DNA of 47,191 bases. Origin: Phaeovulum molybdatiresistens. Lineage in GTDB: Bacteria; Pseudomonadota; Alphaproteobacteria; Rhodobacterales; Rhodobacteraceae. Position 1 is the first letter of the stretch, and each line of letters starts with the position of its first letter. The notes beneath the pieces are model-generated. The model did not search any database and had not been told where the DNA came from. It saw only the letters and a program-made list of their open reading frames with translations. Position numbers and translations under genes: made by a program. Positions 40,438 to 47,191 of this stretch are shown piece after piece. The DNA lies in assembly GCF_023544865.1 (NCBI RefSeq), contig NZ_JAMJFX010000024.1:1-47191 (forward strand), given 5' to 3'.

Positions 40438-41877
40438 TCAGGGCGCTCGCCCTTCGGCAACGTTCTTGCCAACCTGATAGCAATGCAGGGCGCAGGGAAA
40501 GTGCCGGATGAGCACTCCGTCAATTTCGCTCTCGGCGGTGATCGTCTTCGTTGTCGCCCCTGCGGGAACGCTGTTGGCAAAGTTGCGTTTGGCGAACTCG
40601 ACAAGCCCGCGCAATTCACCTGGTTGATCACTGGCGTAGCGGTCGGACCATTTGATTTCATATGCCCAGGTCGGCTTGAGGCGCGCCGGATCGACACGAA
40701 CCAGATCAACTTCCAGATCGGTCCTTCCCTGCTTCCACCGCGCGTAATGCAGGTTTTTCATCAGATCGGAGTGGAACCATTGCGAAAAAATCGCCGTCTC
40801 GGACATCGCGCCCATCGCATCGTCACCATCGGCAATCGGAGCGAATAGCGCGGCGCGCATGGATGGGTTGGTCAGGTAGACCTTGAAGTTTCGCATCCGC
40901 TGAAATGTCTTGCCAGTGTCGTCCACACGGCGGATTCGGACAATCAGGAAAGCGGCTTCCAAGTATTCGAGATACTTCGTGATCGTGTTCTTGGCTACGC
41001 CCGAGCTTTGAGCCAGGCCGTCGAGACTGATTTCCTGCCCCGTATGGTAGGCTATTGTCGTGAAAAGCCGATTGAGTTCCTGAATGTCCTGAATGCCATA
41101 GAGGCTGGGGAGGTCACGCAGCAAAACCTTGTCGATGATATCACGGCCAAGGAAACGCTGCACATCCGCTTGAATCGCCGGGTTGAGAACCGCTTCCGGG
41201 TAGCCTCCGAAGTTCAGGTAATTGATGAACTCTTCGTTCAGCCGCTCGATATTCGGCGTGGAAAACCGTAGGGTCGCGCCAAGCGGAGCGGATGTGATCA
41301 GATCGGCTTCCAACTCCCTAAACGCCAGGAATTCGGCAAAGGTGAGTGGCGGGAGGAAAAAGTCAGTGAAGCGACCTGCGCCCGATTCCTGGCTTTTCAG
41401 GCGCAGCGCCGCCGCCGCCGAACCGGATGCGATAAACCTTGTGTTCGGGTGCTGGTCGGTCAGAACCTTGAGATGGACTTCCCAGTCTTTCAGATACTGG
41501 ATCTCATCAAAGACGATGATCCGCTTTGCCTGCGCATCATGCTCAGTCTCTTCCTCGAACAGGTCAATCAGGCGCGAGAGCGGCATTCCGCTATAGAGTG
41601 GCGTGTCGATGGATACGAACAGGATGTTCTGGCCGCTGAACCCCTCGTTTATCGCCTTCTCAATCAGCTGACGCAGCATGACGGTCTTGCCAACCCGTCG
41701 CGGCCCCATCAGGATGGTTGAGCGTCGCACAGACCAGTCCAGGGCAAGCTTCGAAAAGGGGCCAAAATAGGCGCGCGTCTTCTCGGCTGGACTTTGAGCC
41801 ACCTTATACGAAGCGTCCCACCACGGGTTATCCCGGCGGAGACTTTTGAGAATGTCTGATTTCGCGATTTCGAGCAT
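40438..41877 (-). CDS. AAA-type ATPase with DUF4143 domain
   Basis: 479 residues. The N-terminal ATPase has Walker A GPRRVGKT (in ILMGPRRVGKTVMLRQL), Walker B RIIVFDEIQYLKDW, and a sensor segment FIASGSAAAALR. The C-terminal DUF4143 part resembles a nuclease-like domain of this family (ending TWAYEIKWSDRYASDQPG, with an acidic ExK-type pair). These proteins are common on islands and their role is unclear; defence or competition has been suggested for relatives. It is transcribed on its own; a palindrome (ATCAA-GGCA-TTGAT, 41889-41902) lies 12 bases upstream. Confidence 0.85.
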   Translation of the reverse strand: MLEIAKSDILKSLRRDNPWWDASYKVAQSPAEKTRAYFGPFSKLALDWSVRRSTILMGPRRVGKTVMLRQLIEKAINEGFSGQNILFVSIDTPLYSGMPLSRLIDLFEEETEHDAQAKRIIVFDEIQYLKDWEVHLKVLTDQHPNTRFIASGSAAAALRLKSQESGAGRFTDFFLPPLTFAEFLAFRELEADLITSAPLGATLRFSTPNIERLNEEFINYLNFGGYPEAVLNPAIQADVQRFLGRDIIDKVLLRDLPSLYGIQDIQELNRLFTTIAYHTGQEISLDGLAQSSGVAKNTITKYLEYLEAAFLIVRIRRVDDTGKTFQRMRNFKVYLTNPSMRAALFAPIADGDDAMGAMSETAIFSQWFHSDLMKNLHYARWKQGRTDLEVDLVRVDPARLKPTWAYEIKWSDRYASDQPGELRGLVEFAKRNFANSVPAGATTKTITAESEIDGVLIRHFPCALHCYQVGKNVAEGRAP

Positions 41878-41888
41878 GTTTCTCTAGT

Positions 41889-41902
41889 ATCAAGGCATTG
41901 AT
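41889..41902. promoter_or_regulatory. Palindrome upstream of the DUF4143 ATPase
   Basis: ATCAA-GGCA-TTGAT, perfect 5-bp arms, 12 bases from the start codon in AT-rich DNA. Possible operator. Confidence 0.35.
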
Positions 41903-42008
41903 CTTATGTCAACAAGGGCGCTCATAGCACTGATAACATGAAGAAATCCATGTAGTAGTAGTGAGCCATGCTCCCTGTCTGGACAGCCTCTTACGCTTAA
42001 CTGCACGC

Positions 42009-42665
42009 TTAGTCTGCACGCACCACCCGGAACATCCGCCCGTTGTAGCGGGCGAGATCCGACAGGCCGGGGGCGCTCCAGTGCGTGATGGTTTCGCCCT
42101 GCGGCACCACGATCACCACGCGGTTGCGGTAGGGGATCAGATCGAACCCGATTTGCTGCCGCAGCTCGGCAAAGTGTTCGAGTTCAGCACGCGCTGCATC
42201 GCGGTCGGCACCGAGCTGCGCCAAATCGGCGCCCATTGCATCGATCTCGGCGGAGAGAGCGGCCTCACGGCTTGCCAACCGATCTGCGAGAGCCTGCAAA
42301 GCTGCTTCGCCTTCGGCCCGCGCCTCGGCGATCTGCTGGGTGTTTTCCGAACGGATGCGGCTGGTCTCGGTTCGTGCATCGGACATCATTCGGCTGGCCA
42401 TGCCCGCGATTAAAGTCAGTACCAGAAGCGCGCCAAGGGCCAGCAGAACGACGCCAAGGGTGACTCTACGACGTAGCCCTACGATCCGTTTACCTTCTGC
42501 CTCGATGGCCTTGGCCAGGGTTGCACAAGATGCCTCCAAATCTAAAAGTTCTGATCGCGCCTTGGCCAATCCCTCTGTCAACTTGTTCAGATCATCGGCA
42601 ACTGCGCCGTGGGCATCCTCCTTTCTCTGCCGAAACTTTGCGAGACGGGCATCCAGTTCATTCAT
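42009..42665 (-). CDS. Coiled-coil membrane protein encoded with the relaxase
   Basis: 218 residues: an N-terminal coiled coil (about 1-62), one membrane helix (VTLGVVLLALGALLVLTLIAGMA, about 68-90), a second long coiled coil (TETSRIRSENTQQIAEARAEGEAALQAL...), and a C-terminal globular tail. Its ATG overlaps the relaxase stop (ATGA at 42662-42665). Position and architecture fit a mobilisation accessory protein that could tether the relaxosome to the membrane; this is inference. Confidence 0.7.
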   Translation of the reverse strand: MNELDARLAKFRQRKEDAHGAVADDLNKLTEGLAKARSELLDLEASCATLAKAIEAEGKRIVGLRRRVTLGVVLLALGALLVLTLIAGMASRMMSDARTETSRIRSENTQQIAEARAEGEAALQALADRLASREAALSAEIDAMGADLAQLGADRDAARAELEHFAELRQQIGFDLIPYRNRVVIVVPQGETITHWSAPGLSDLARYNGRMFRVVRAD

Positions 42666-44068
42666 GGTTGCAAACCGCGATCATGATTCAGTGCGGCCTT
42701 CACCGGCTTCGCCGCTTCTTCCTTGGTGATATCCTTTTCCGGCTGCGAAAGTCGCGAGGCTATGTTGGCCCAAGCGTTATGCAAAACCTGCATTGTGTCT
42801 CTGATCAAATCGATCAGGTTGAGGTCCGAGGCCCGTTTGCGCAGATCGTCGTCTTTGATGATCCAGACTTTGGTTTCTTCAGGGTGCGGGCGCACTGATC
42901 CATCGAGTACACCGAGAAACAGCTCCAACACGACCCGGCCCGCCTCGCGCGCGGAATCGCGGAGGTTTTGGGTGCGCTCCTTCTCGATCTTGGCAAGCGT
43001 GTCACGCAGACGGCGCGCTTCGTCTTCCGTCGCGGTTTGAGCCTGCCGGAGGGATGCCCTGTCCTCTGCAAGAAGCCCTTGTTGACGTGCCTCAAGCGCA
43101 GCTTGCTGGCGTTCGATCTCTTGTTTTACGCGTGTTTCAGCAGCACGGGCGGTCTCTTCGGCCTGCTTCCGGATAAGTTTGGCCTCCACCCGGTCAAGAT
43201 CAGCCTCCTCCAGCGCCGCTTCGGCAAGATCCAGCTTTTCGGCGATTTCCTCAACCTTGGCCGCGAGTGATGCTTCCAGCCCATCTTCGGCATCGACCAG
43301 AACGCCCAAGCGCTCCTCCATGTCGCGGATGACTTTAGCTTCGCGCCGAGCGGCCTCCTTTTCAGCTTTCCATTGCTGGCGGCTTAACCTCCGGCGCTTC
43401 GGGCCGGTGCGTGTGAGGCCACAGAGTAAACTGACGTGTTCAAAGTAATCATCCTGAATCTCGCGGGCCTTGGCGCGATAGGCGGCGTTACCCATTCTCA
43501 ACGCCGCCTTGTCGTCGTGGCCAGCGGCACGCGCCACCTCCATCGCCTCCTCCTTGGAGCGCCAGGCAGGATTCAAGTCGCGCGCCGAACAGTTTGGGTC
43601 ATCCAAAGGCAAGACGAATGCATGAACATGGGGGTGCTTTTCGTCCCAATGGGCAATGACACTGACAAGCTTTTCACCAAAAGTCGCCTTGAGCCATGCC
43701 ACGTTATGGTCGCGCCACCGCTCATACTCTGCGCGGGCCTCAGGTGTGGCTTTCACCAGTTCGGTTGGAACCGGGTAAGACGCGACCGCCGTCAGCAGCG
43801 TGTGCCGATCCTGCCTAATACCGCGACGCGCCATCCTTCCCCCCTTCAGCGTCACCTCGACACTGCCAGCCGTAACCATCTCGTCATGCAGACGTGGCAC
43901 TTCATCGATTGGAACCCCGAAAATGGTTTCGGGCGGAACGGGATTTTCAACATGCGCACTGAAAGCAGGTGCTCGAGCGGCCTCTTCAAGCACCTGCTCG
44001 ACTGACTGCCCACCAGGATTTTTCTTGCGAGAGAAGCTCTGCAAATGCACGAATTGGGGACCGGACAT
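42662..44068 (-). CDS. mob: MOBV-type relaxase (Mob/Pre family)
   Basis: 468 residues. The relaxase domain (about 1-240) has the histidine motif HWDEKHPHVHAFVLPLDD, diagnostic for MOBV relaxases, and a preceding NVAWLKATFG segment. The rest is a long Glu/Arg-rich coiled coil and a C-terminal region. The start MSGPQFVHLQSF is chosen because this is where the family begins; the 87 codons upstream in frame cover the candidate oriT and have poor composition. It nicks oriT to start transfer; the element needs a helper type IV system. Confidence 0.9.
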   Translation of the reverse strand: MSGPQFVHLQSFSRKKNPGGQSVEQVLEEAARAPAFSAHVENPVPPETIFGVPIDEVPRLHDEMVTAGSVEVTLKGGRMARRGIRQDRHTLLTAVASYPVPTELVKATPEARAEYERWRDHNVAWLKATFGEKLVSVIAHWDEKHPHVHAFVLPLDDPNCSARDLNPAWRSKEEAMEVARAAGHDDKAALRMGNAAYRAKAREIQDDYFEHVSLLCGLTRTGPKRRRLSRQQWKAEKEAARREAKVIRDMEERLGVLVDAEDGLEASLAAKVEEIAEKLDLAEAALEEADLDRVEAKLIRKQAEETARAAETRVKQEIERQQAALEARQQGLLAEDRASLRQAQTATEDEARRLRDTLAKIEKERTQNLRDSAREAGRVVLELFLGVLDGSVRPHPEETKVWIIKDDDLRKRASDLNLIDLIRDTMQVLHNAWANIASRLSQPEKDITKEEAAKPVKAALNHDRGLQP

Positions 44069-44177
44069 CACAGCCCCACAGTTGCGTGGCAAACACAATA
44101 TTGACCGACTATTATGTTGGCGAGCAACATGTCGGGCAAGGCGCTGCGCCCCTGCACCCAGCCAGCGGCTGCGCCGC

Positions 44178-44264
44178 CGGTCCCGCCGGGACCGAAGCCG
44201 CCGATCGCGGCTGCACACATCTTCCGCCGCCAGCCTCGTGATGGGCGCTGCGGAACATGTGTGC
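44178..44264. other. Candidate origin of transfer (oriT)
   Basis: In the 229-base gap before the relaxase gene: a small perfect hairpin CGGTCCC-GCC-GGGACCG (44178-44194), then a long inverted repeat, GCACACATCTTCCGC (44213-44227) with GCGGAACATGTGTGC (44250-44264), matching at 14 of 15 positions around a 22-base loop. Inverted repeats next to a relaxase gene are typical of oriT. The nick site is not identified. Confidence 0.55.
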
Positions 44265-44297
44265 GAAGAGGTCTCAATGAGCGAGGAAGCTGTTCCA

Positions 44298-45170
44298 TCA
44301 CAGGCACCCCGCAGCTTGTGCTTCACCAAGCGTGATGAGATTGCGGTCCACTGCCTCCTGCACCTGAGCCTTCGTCAGGTGCCGACACATCCCGTGGCGC
44401 GCCCTGACCCATCCTGCAATCTGTCCCACGCGTTTGACCGCCGCCGCTTCCGCCTCCGCCCGAGCGAGCCGCAGATCATCAACATGCCGCTGCCACTTTC
44501 GGCCCCGCAGCCAGTTGTCGATGAAAGCGACCTTGCTCCTGGTGAATTCCGCGCTCTCTGCCGAATAGGCGCGGGCGGCTGCCACCAGCTCGTCCCGTGA
44601 AACCTGCCGCAGGATGTCCTTCACGAGTTGGCGGCAAGCCTTTCGGTCCCGCCTGCGGTCCTCAGGGTAAGCCGCCCAGACAATTTCCAGGTCAGCATCC
44701 GCCTCCTCCGCGATGGAAGGATATGGTTTAGAATATGGTTCTAATCTGTTCCTATAACATTTGCCCTCAGGGGCCGATGCGCTGCCTTCAGGGGCAAATG
44801 CATCATCTGCCGTTTCGGGCTGCTGCATTTGCCCTTCTGGGCAAATCAGTTCGCCCAACGCATACCAGTTCGCGCGCTTGAACCGATCCTCAGCGAAGTT
44901 GCCTTTCAAGATCAGCCCCGCCTCAAGCAGCTTGTCGAGCGCTGTTCGGATCTGTTTTGCAGTCAGATAGGGGAACTGTTCGTCGAACGCCGCGAGCGAA
45001 TTGTAGGTCCAGTAGCGGCCCTCATGGAAGTTTCGCCGGTTCGCTTCGTTGTGGCGCACCCAGAACACGAGATTGCGATAGACTACCGCCGCATTGATGC
45101 CGACCAACATAGCGATTCCCGGGTCGAACGCATGAAATGCGGCGTCGGCCTTGATCTCTGAGCGGCTCAT
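44298..45170 (-). CDS. Replication-related winged-helix / helicase-loader-like protein
   Basis: 290 residues. An N-terminal winged helix (AAFDEQFPYLTAKQIRTALDKLLEAGLILKGN) resembles DnaD/phage replisome-organiser proteins; a short linker repeats PEG (CPEGQ, APEGS, APEGK); the C-terminal domain has AAYPEDRRRDRKACRQ and FIDNWLRGRKWQ, the last like the primosome or helicase-loader signature of phage and element proteins. It may allow replication after excision. The start at 45170 fits MSRSEIKADAAFHAFDP. It reads away from attR and is 229 bases upstream of the relaxase gene. Confidence 0.75.
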   Translation of the reverse strand: MSRSEIKADAAFHAFDPGIAMLVGINAAVVYRNLVFWVRHNEANRRNFHEGRYWTYNSLAAFDEQFPYLTAKQIRTALDKLLEAGLILKGNFAEDRFKRANWYALGELICPEGQMQQPETADDAFAPEGSASAPEGKCYRNRLEPYSKPYPSIAEEADADLEIVWAAYPEDRRRDRKACRQLVKDILRQVSRDELVAAARAYSAESAEFTRSKVAFIDNWLRGRKWQRHVDDLRLARAEAEAAAVKRVGQIAGWVRARHGMCRHLTKAQVQEAVDRNLITLGEAQAAGCL

Positions 45171-45282
45171 CCGAGCGCCCCAAAACGGTTGGACAGAACC
45201 CGTTTTTTCCAAATGAAATCAATGGGGGGGAAACACCCTGTTGGACAAATTATGTCGTTGATTTTATTAAATAGTGCCCCCA
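45171..45282. other. Right-end non-coding region of the element
   Basis: AT-rich, with two copies of GTTGGACA (45188-45195; 45240-45247, the second extended to GTTGGACAAATT), a seven-G run and no gene. It mirrors the int end, where GTTGGACAAATT (29395-29406) and its inverted form (29376-29384) occur; together these look like integrase arm sites. Confidence 0.6.
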
Positions 45283-45298
45283 CCCTACGGGCTGCCAC
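45283..45298. repeat. attR core of the integrative element
   Basis: CCCTACGGGCTGCCAC, identical to 29316-29331 and in the same direction. It is not part of a tRNA here. The DNA to its right is the original chromosome that followed tRNA-Glu. Confidence 0.88.
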
Positions 45299-45462
45299 CT
45301 TATCCAGAAAAATCAGACATTTGCGATTTGGAATTCGGCACAACGCGTCGACTTCTGCCCGCATGCGCGATCAACCTCGCTGTAGCGGAAAAAGCCCGTG
45401 ATCCCGACACCCAAGTCGGGCACCCCGGCATCAAAGCCTGCGCATCAGCCGTCCGCAGATCG

Positions 45463-45723
45463 TCAGTTCAGCGCCCGCAGCTCGGCCAGCAGCGCGGCAT
45501 TCCGGCACCAGTCGGGCGGCGCGGGCGCGCGGTCGGGGTTTTCCGAAAGATATGCCAGACAGCCCGCCACCCCGTCGCATTGCCGGCAGCGATCAACCAT
45601 TCCCGCCAGATCCGCCCGTGTCAGCACGCCCTCTTGCAGGTTCGCCGAGAAATCCACCCCAAGCCGGCGCGCGATACCGCGCGTGATCCAGAAGTGCAGA
45701 TCCGGATTTCCTTGAATTTCCAT
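45463..45723 (-). CDS. DUF6455-like small protein
   Basis: 86 residues starting MEIQGNPDLHFWITRGIARRLG, with four Cys in RCRQCDGVAGCLAYL and DWCRNAALL, which could bind a metal or form disulfides. From memory this matches the DUF6455 family of Rhodobacterales; function unknown. The ATG is followed by a conserved-looking protein, while 22 upstream codons in frame look non-coding. It is the first chromosomal gene right of the element. Confidence 0.75.
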   Translation of the reverse strand: MEIQGNPDLHFWITRGIARRLGVDFSANLQEGVLTRADLAGMVDRCRQCDGVAGCLAYLSENPDRAPAPPDWCRNAALLAELRALN

Positions 45724-45914
45724 TACCTTGGCCCTCCGCCACGGGTTTCGCCTGACCGCTGCACCGACAACCGCGCCCTTGCGCATCATCCGGCGCGGTT
45801 GCGGGACTGTCGCGATGACAGCCCGGCATCCACGATCATTGTGACAGGATCATCAAATCTGACCATGACAGCCATGATCCAGATCAAGCGGGCGAATGCC
45901 ACCCCGATCCTGGA

Positions 45915-46649
45915 TCAGCGCCCACGGGCGCGCAGCTCGGCCACGGTCTGACGCACGACATCCATGCGCAGCGAATTGGCCGGATGGGTGCCAAAGATCA
46001 TCCGGCCCGGGTCCGGGATCCGCGTGAAGAATGCCGCGCCAAGCAGCGGATCATAACCCGCATTCCAGGTCAGGACCGTGCCCAGACGGTCAGCCTCCAG
46101 CTCATAGTCCTTGGATTTTGCCCGGCTTCCCACCGTGGCGCCGAAATCCTGTGCCGAACGGATCGCAGTCGGATCCGCGCCTGACGCCGCCGCCAGCGTG
46201 CCGAAGATCAGCGCCCCGGCCATCGCGTCCTGCTGCTTGCGCGGAATATGTTCGGCAATGTGATGGGCCGCTTCATGCGCCATGACAAAGGCCAGCTCAT
46301 CCTGGTTGCGCGCCTCGGAAATCAGGGCAAGGTTGAACCCGATGACCGGCCGCCCCGAGGCTTCGAAGGTCTGAAAGGCGTTGGGCGCCTGGCCGGGTCG
46401 GTCGTCCACCACGATGCGGTAATCGCAGTTTTGGGCAGCTGCCCGTTCGCGGCACTCGGTCTCGATCAGCGGCTCCATCCGGCGCGCCACGGCGATGAAA
46501 TTCTGCGCGGCCATATCAGGCGGCAAAAGCTGCGGCACGGGCGCGCTGACAGCCTGCACCGGCACCATCTGCCCGGGCGCCCCCGCGCAGGCGGCAAGGA
46601 TCGCCAGAAGCGGCAGGGCAAGGGCAAGACGCAGCTTGGCAAGGCGCAT
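45915..46649 (-). CDS. M48-family metalloprotease, lipoprotein
   Basis: 244 residues. A lipoprotein signal (LALALPLLAILAAC, Cys about 21) is followed by a periplasmic peptidase domain with the zinc motif HEAAHH in VMAHEAAHHIAEH and the third ligand in YELEADRLG. M48 relatives take part in outer-membrane quality control. A GGAGG ribosome site lies before the ATG at 46649; the codons further upstream in frame include the poly-C artefact and are not real. Confidence 0.92.
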   Translation of the reverse strand: MRLAKLRLALALPLLAILAACAGAPGQMVPVQAVSAPVPQLLPPDMAAQNFIAVARRMEPLIETECRERAAAQNCDYRIVVDDRPGQAPNAFQTFEASGRPVIGFNLALISEARNQDELAFVMAHEAAHHIAEHIPRKQQDAMAGALIFGTLAAASGADPTAIRSAQDFGATVGSRAKSKDYELEADRLGTVLTWNAGYDPLLGAAFFTRIPDPGRMIFGTHPANSLRMDVVRQTVAELRARGR

Positions 46650-46775
46650 GAATACCTCCGGACGGATCATATCCGGCAGATTACCGGGCCGCCCCGCCCC
46701 GGAAAAGGGCGCACCGCCCTGCTCACGCCAATGTTTCCTCTTTCTGCCCGGCCTTGCGCACGCTAACCTTAGCCC

Positions 46776-47039
46776 ATGTTCACCATCGAGCACGAATTCG
46801 ACGCCACCGTGATCACCCTCGTCGATGAGGGGGACGATTCGAGTGGTTTTCTGCAGGAAGACATCACGATCCACAGCTTTGAGGAATGCGTCACCCTTGA
46901 GCAGCTGGATGAACATACCGACACCGTGCAGCGCATCACCTTTTCGCATGCACAGTTGCGCGAACTTGCCGCGGCGCTGAACCTGCCCGAAGGGGTCTAT
47001 CGTCTGCATCGCCCCGCAGACAAGCACGACAAGACCTGA
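46776..47039 (+). CDS. Small conserved acidic protein
   Basis: 87 residues: MFTIEHEFDATVITLVDEGD, then IHSFEECVTLEQLDE and a C-terminal helical region (HAQLRELAAALNLPEGVYRL). It looks like a family conserved in Rhodobacterales, function unknown. It is divergent from the M48 gene and followed by repeat copy D. Confidence 0.78.
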   Translation: MFTIEHEFDATVITLVDEGDDSSGFLQEDITIHSFEECVTLEQLDEHTDTVQRITFSHAQLRELAAALNLPEGVYRLHRPADKHDKT

Positions 47040-47046
47040 CGCGCCT

Positions 47047-47093
47047 CTTCGGCTTTGCGAAAATATCCTGGGGGTCCGGGGGCAGAGCCCCCG
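47047..47093. repeat. Modular intergenic repeat, copy D
   Basis: CTTCGGCTTTGCGAAAATAT, CCTGGGGG, then the hairpin CCGGGGGCAGAGCCCCCGG; no variable middle palindrome is present. It starts seven bases after the stop of the last gene, in the same direction as copy B. Confidence 0.65.
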
Positions 47094-47112
47094 GCGCATG
47101 CCCAAGCGGACA

Positions 47113-47138
47113 GGGGGGGGGGGGGGGGGGGGGGGGGG
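47113..47138. other. Poly-G tract, probable assembly artefact
   Basis: Twenty-six consecutive G, then C-runs and A/C-rich low-complexity sequence to the end. This is unlike any other intergenic stretch here and is typical of poly-G read artefacts at contig ends. Confidence 0.75.
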
Positions 47139-47191
47139 CCCGCCCCCCCCACCGACAAAAAAAAACACCCCAACCCCACCAGAAGAGAAAC

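Noticed and set aside
29362..45298. CRISPR array
   Set aside because: No set of regularly spaced direct repeats is present in the element or elsewhere in the window.

Overview
The window is high-GC DNA whose core genes have the gene order, codon use and family set of an alphaproteobacterium of the order Rhodobacterales (Paracoccaceae/Roseobacteraceae group). The signs are hom-glpX-recJ, nrdR-ribD ... ribE-ribB-ribH-nusB, gdh-dnaG-rpoD, small proteins that look Rhodobacterales-specific, a LexA box of the alphaproteobacterial type and a tRNA-His of the alphaproteobacterial type. The genus cannot be named from this sequence. The right end runs into a 26-base poly-G tract and low-complexity sequence, so it is probably a contig end with unreliable bases.

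Chromosomal part, 1-29330. From the left: a SAM methyltransferase and a TadE/TadG-like pair on the minus strand; a gene-free structured stretch; tRNA-His; a small conserved protein; mmcB with a well-placed SOS box; a small membrane protein; then nusB-ribH-ribB-ribE on the minus strand. A plus-strand capsule operon (kpsS-kpsD-kpsC, linked by overlapping start and stop codons) sits between ribE and ribD-nrdR. Next come a lipoprotein gene, rpoD, dnaG and gdh (minus strand), a second Tad cluster with a von Willebrand factor A TadG (plus strand), a TetR regulator with a palindromic operator, and hom-glpX-recJ-tRNA-Glu. Four copies of a modular intergenic repeat (a conserved G/C hairpin, a variable hairpin and a conserved ATATTT-type tail) lie just downstream of gdh, hom, glpX and the last gene.

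Accessory part, about 29316-45298. A roughly 16 kb integrative element is inserted at the 3' end of tRNA-Glu. A 16-bp direct repeat (CCCTACGGGCTGCCAC) marks attL and attR, and copies of GTTGGACA near both ends look like integrase arm sites. It carries a tyrosine integrase, an AlpA-like factor and an XRE repressor; a complete type III restriction-modification pair; an XRE-ImmA/IrrE operon that continues into two unlisted microproteins of 45 and 39 residues; a run of small genes around a metallophosphoesterase; a DUF4143 ATPase; and a mobilisation and replication end (MOBV relaxase, coiled-coil partner, helicase-loader-like protein, candidate oriT). No type IV secretion genes are present, so it looks like an integrative mobilisable element that depends on a helper.

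To the right of attR the chromosome resumes with a DUF6455-like protein, an M48 metalloprotease lipoprotein and a small conserved protein. The best candidates for something new are the XRE-ImmA-microprotein operon (35960-37355) and the unclassified cargo row (37849-40243).
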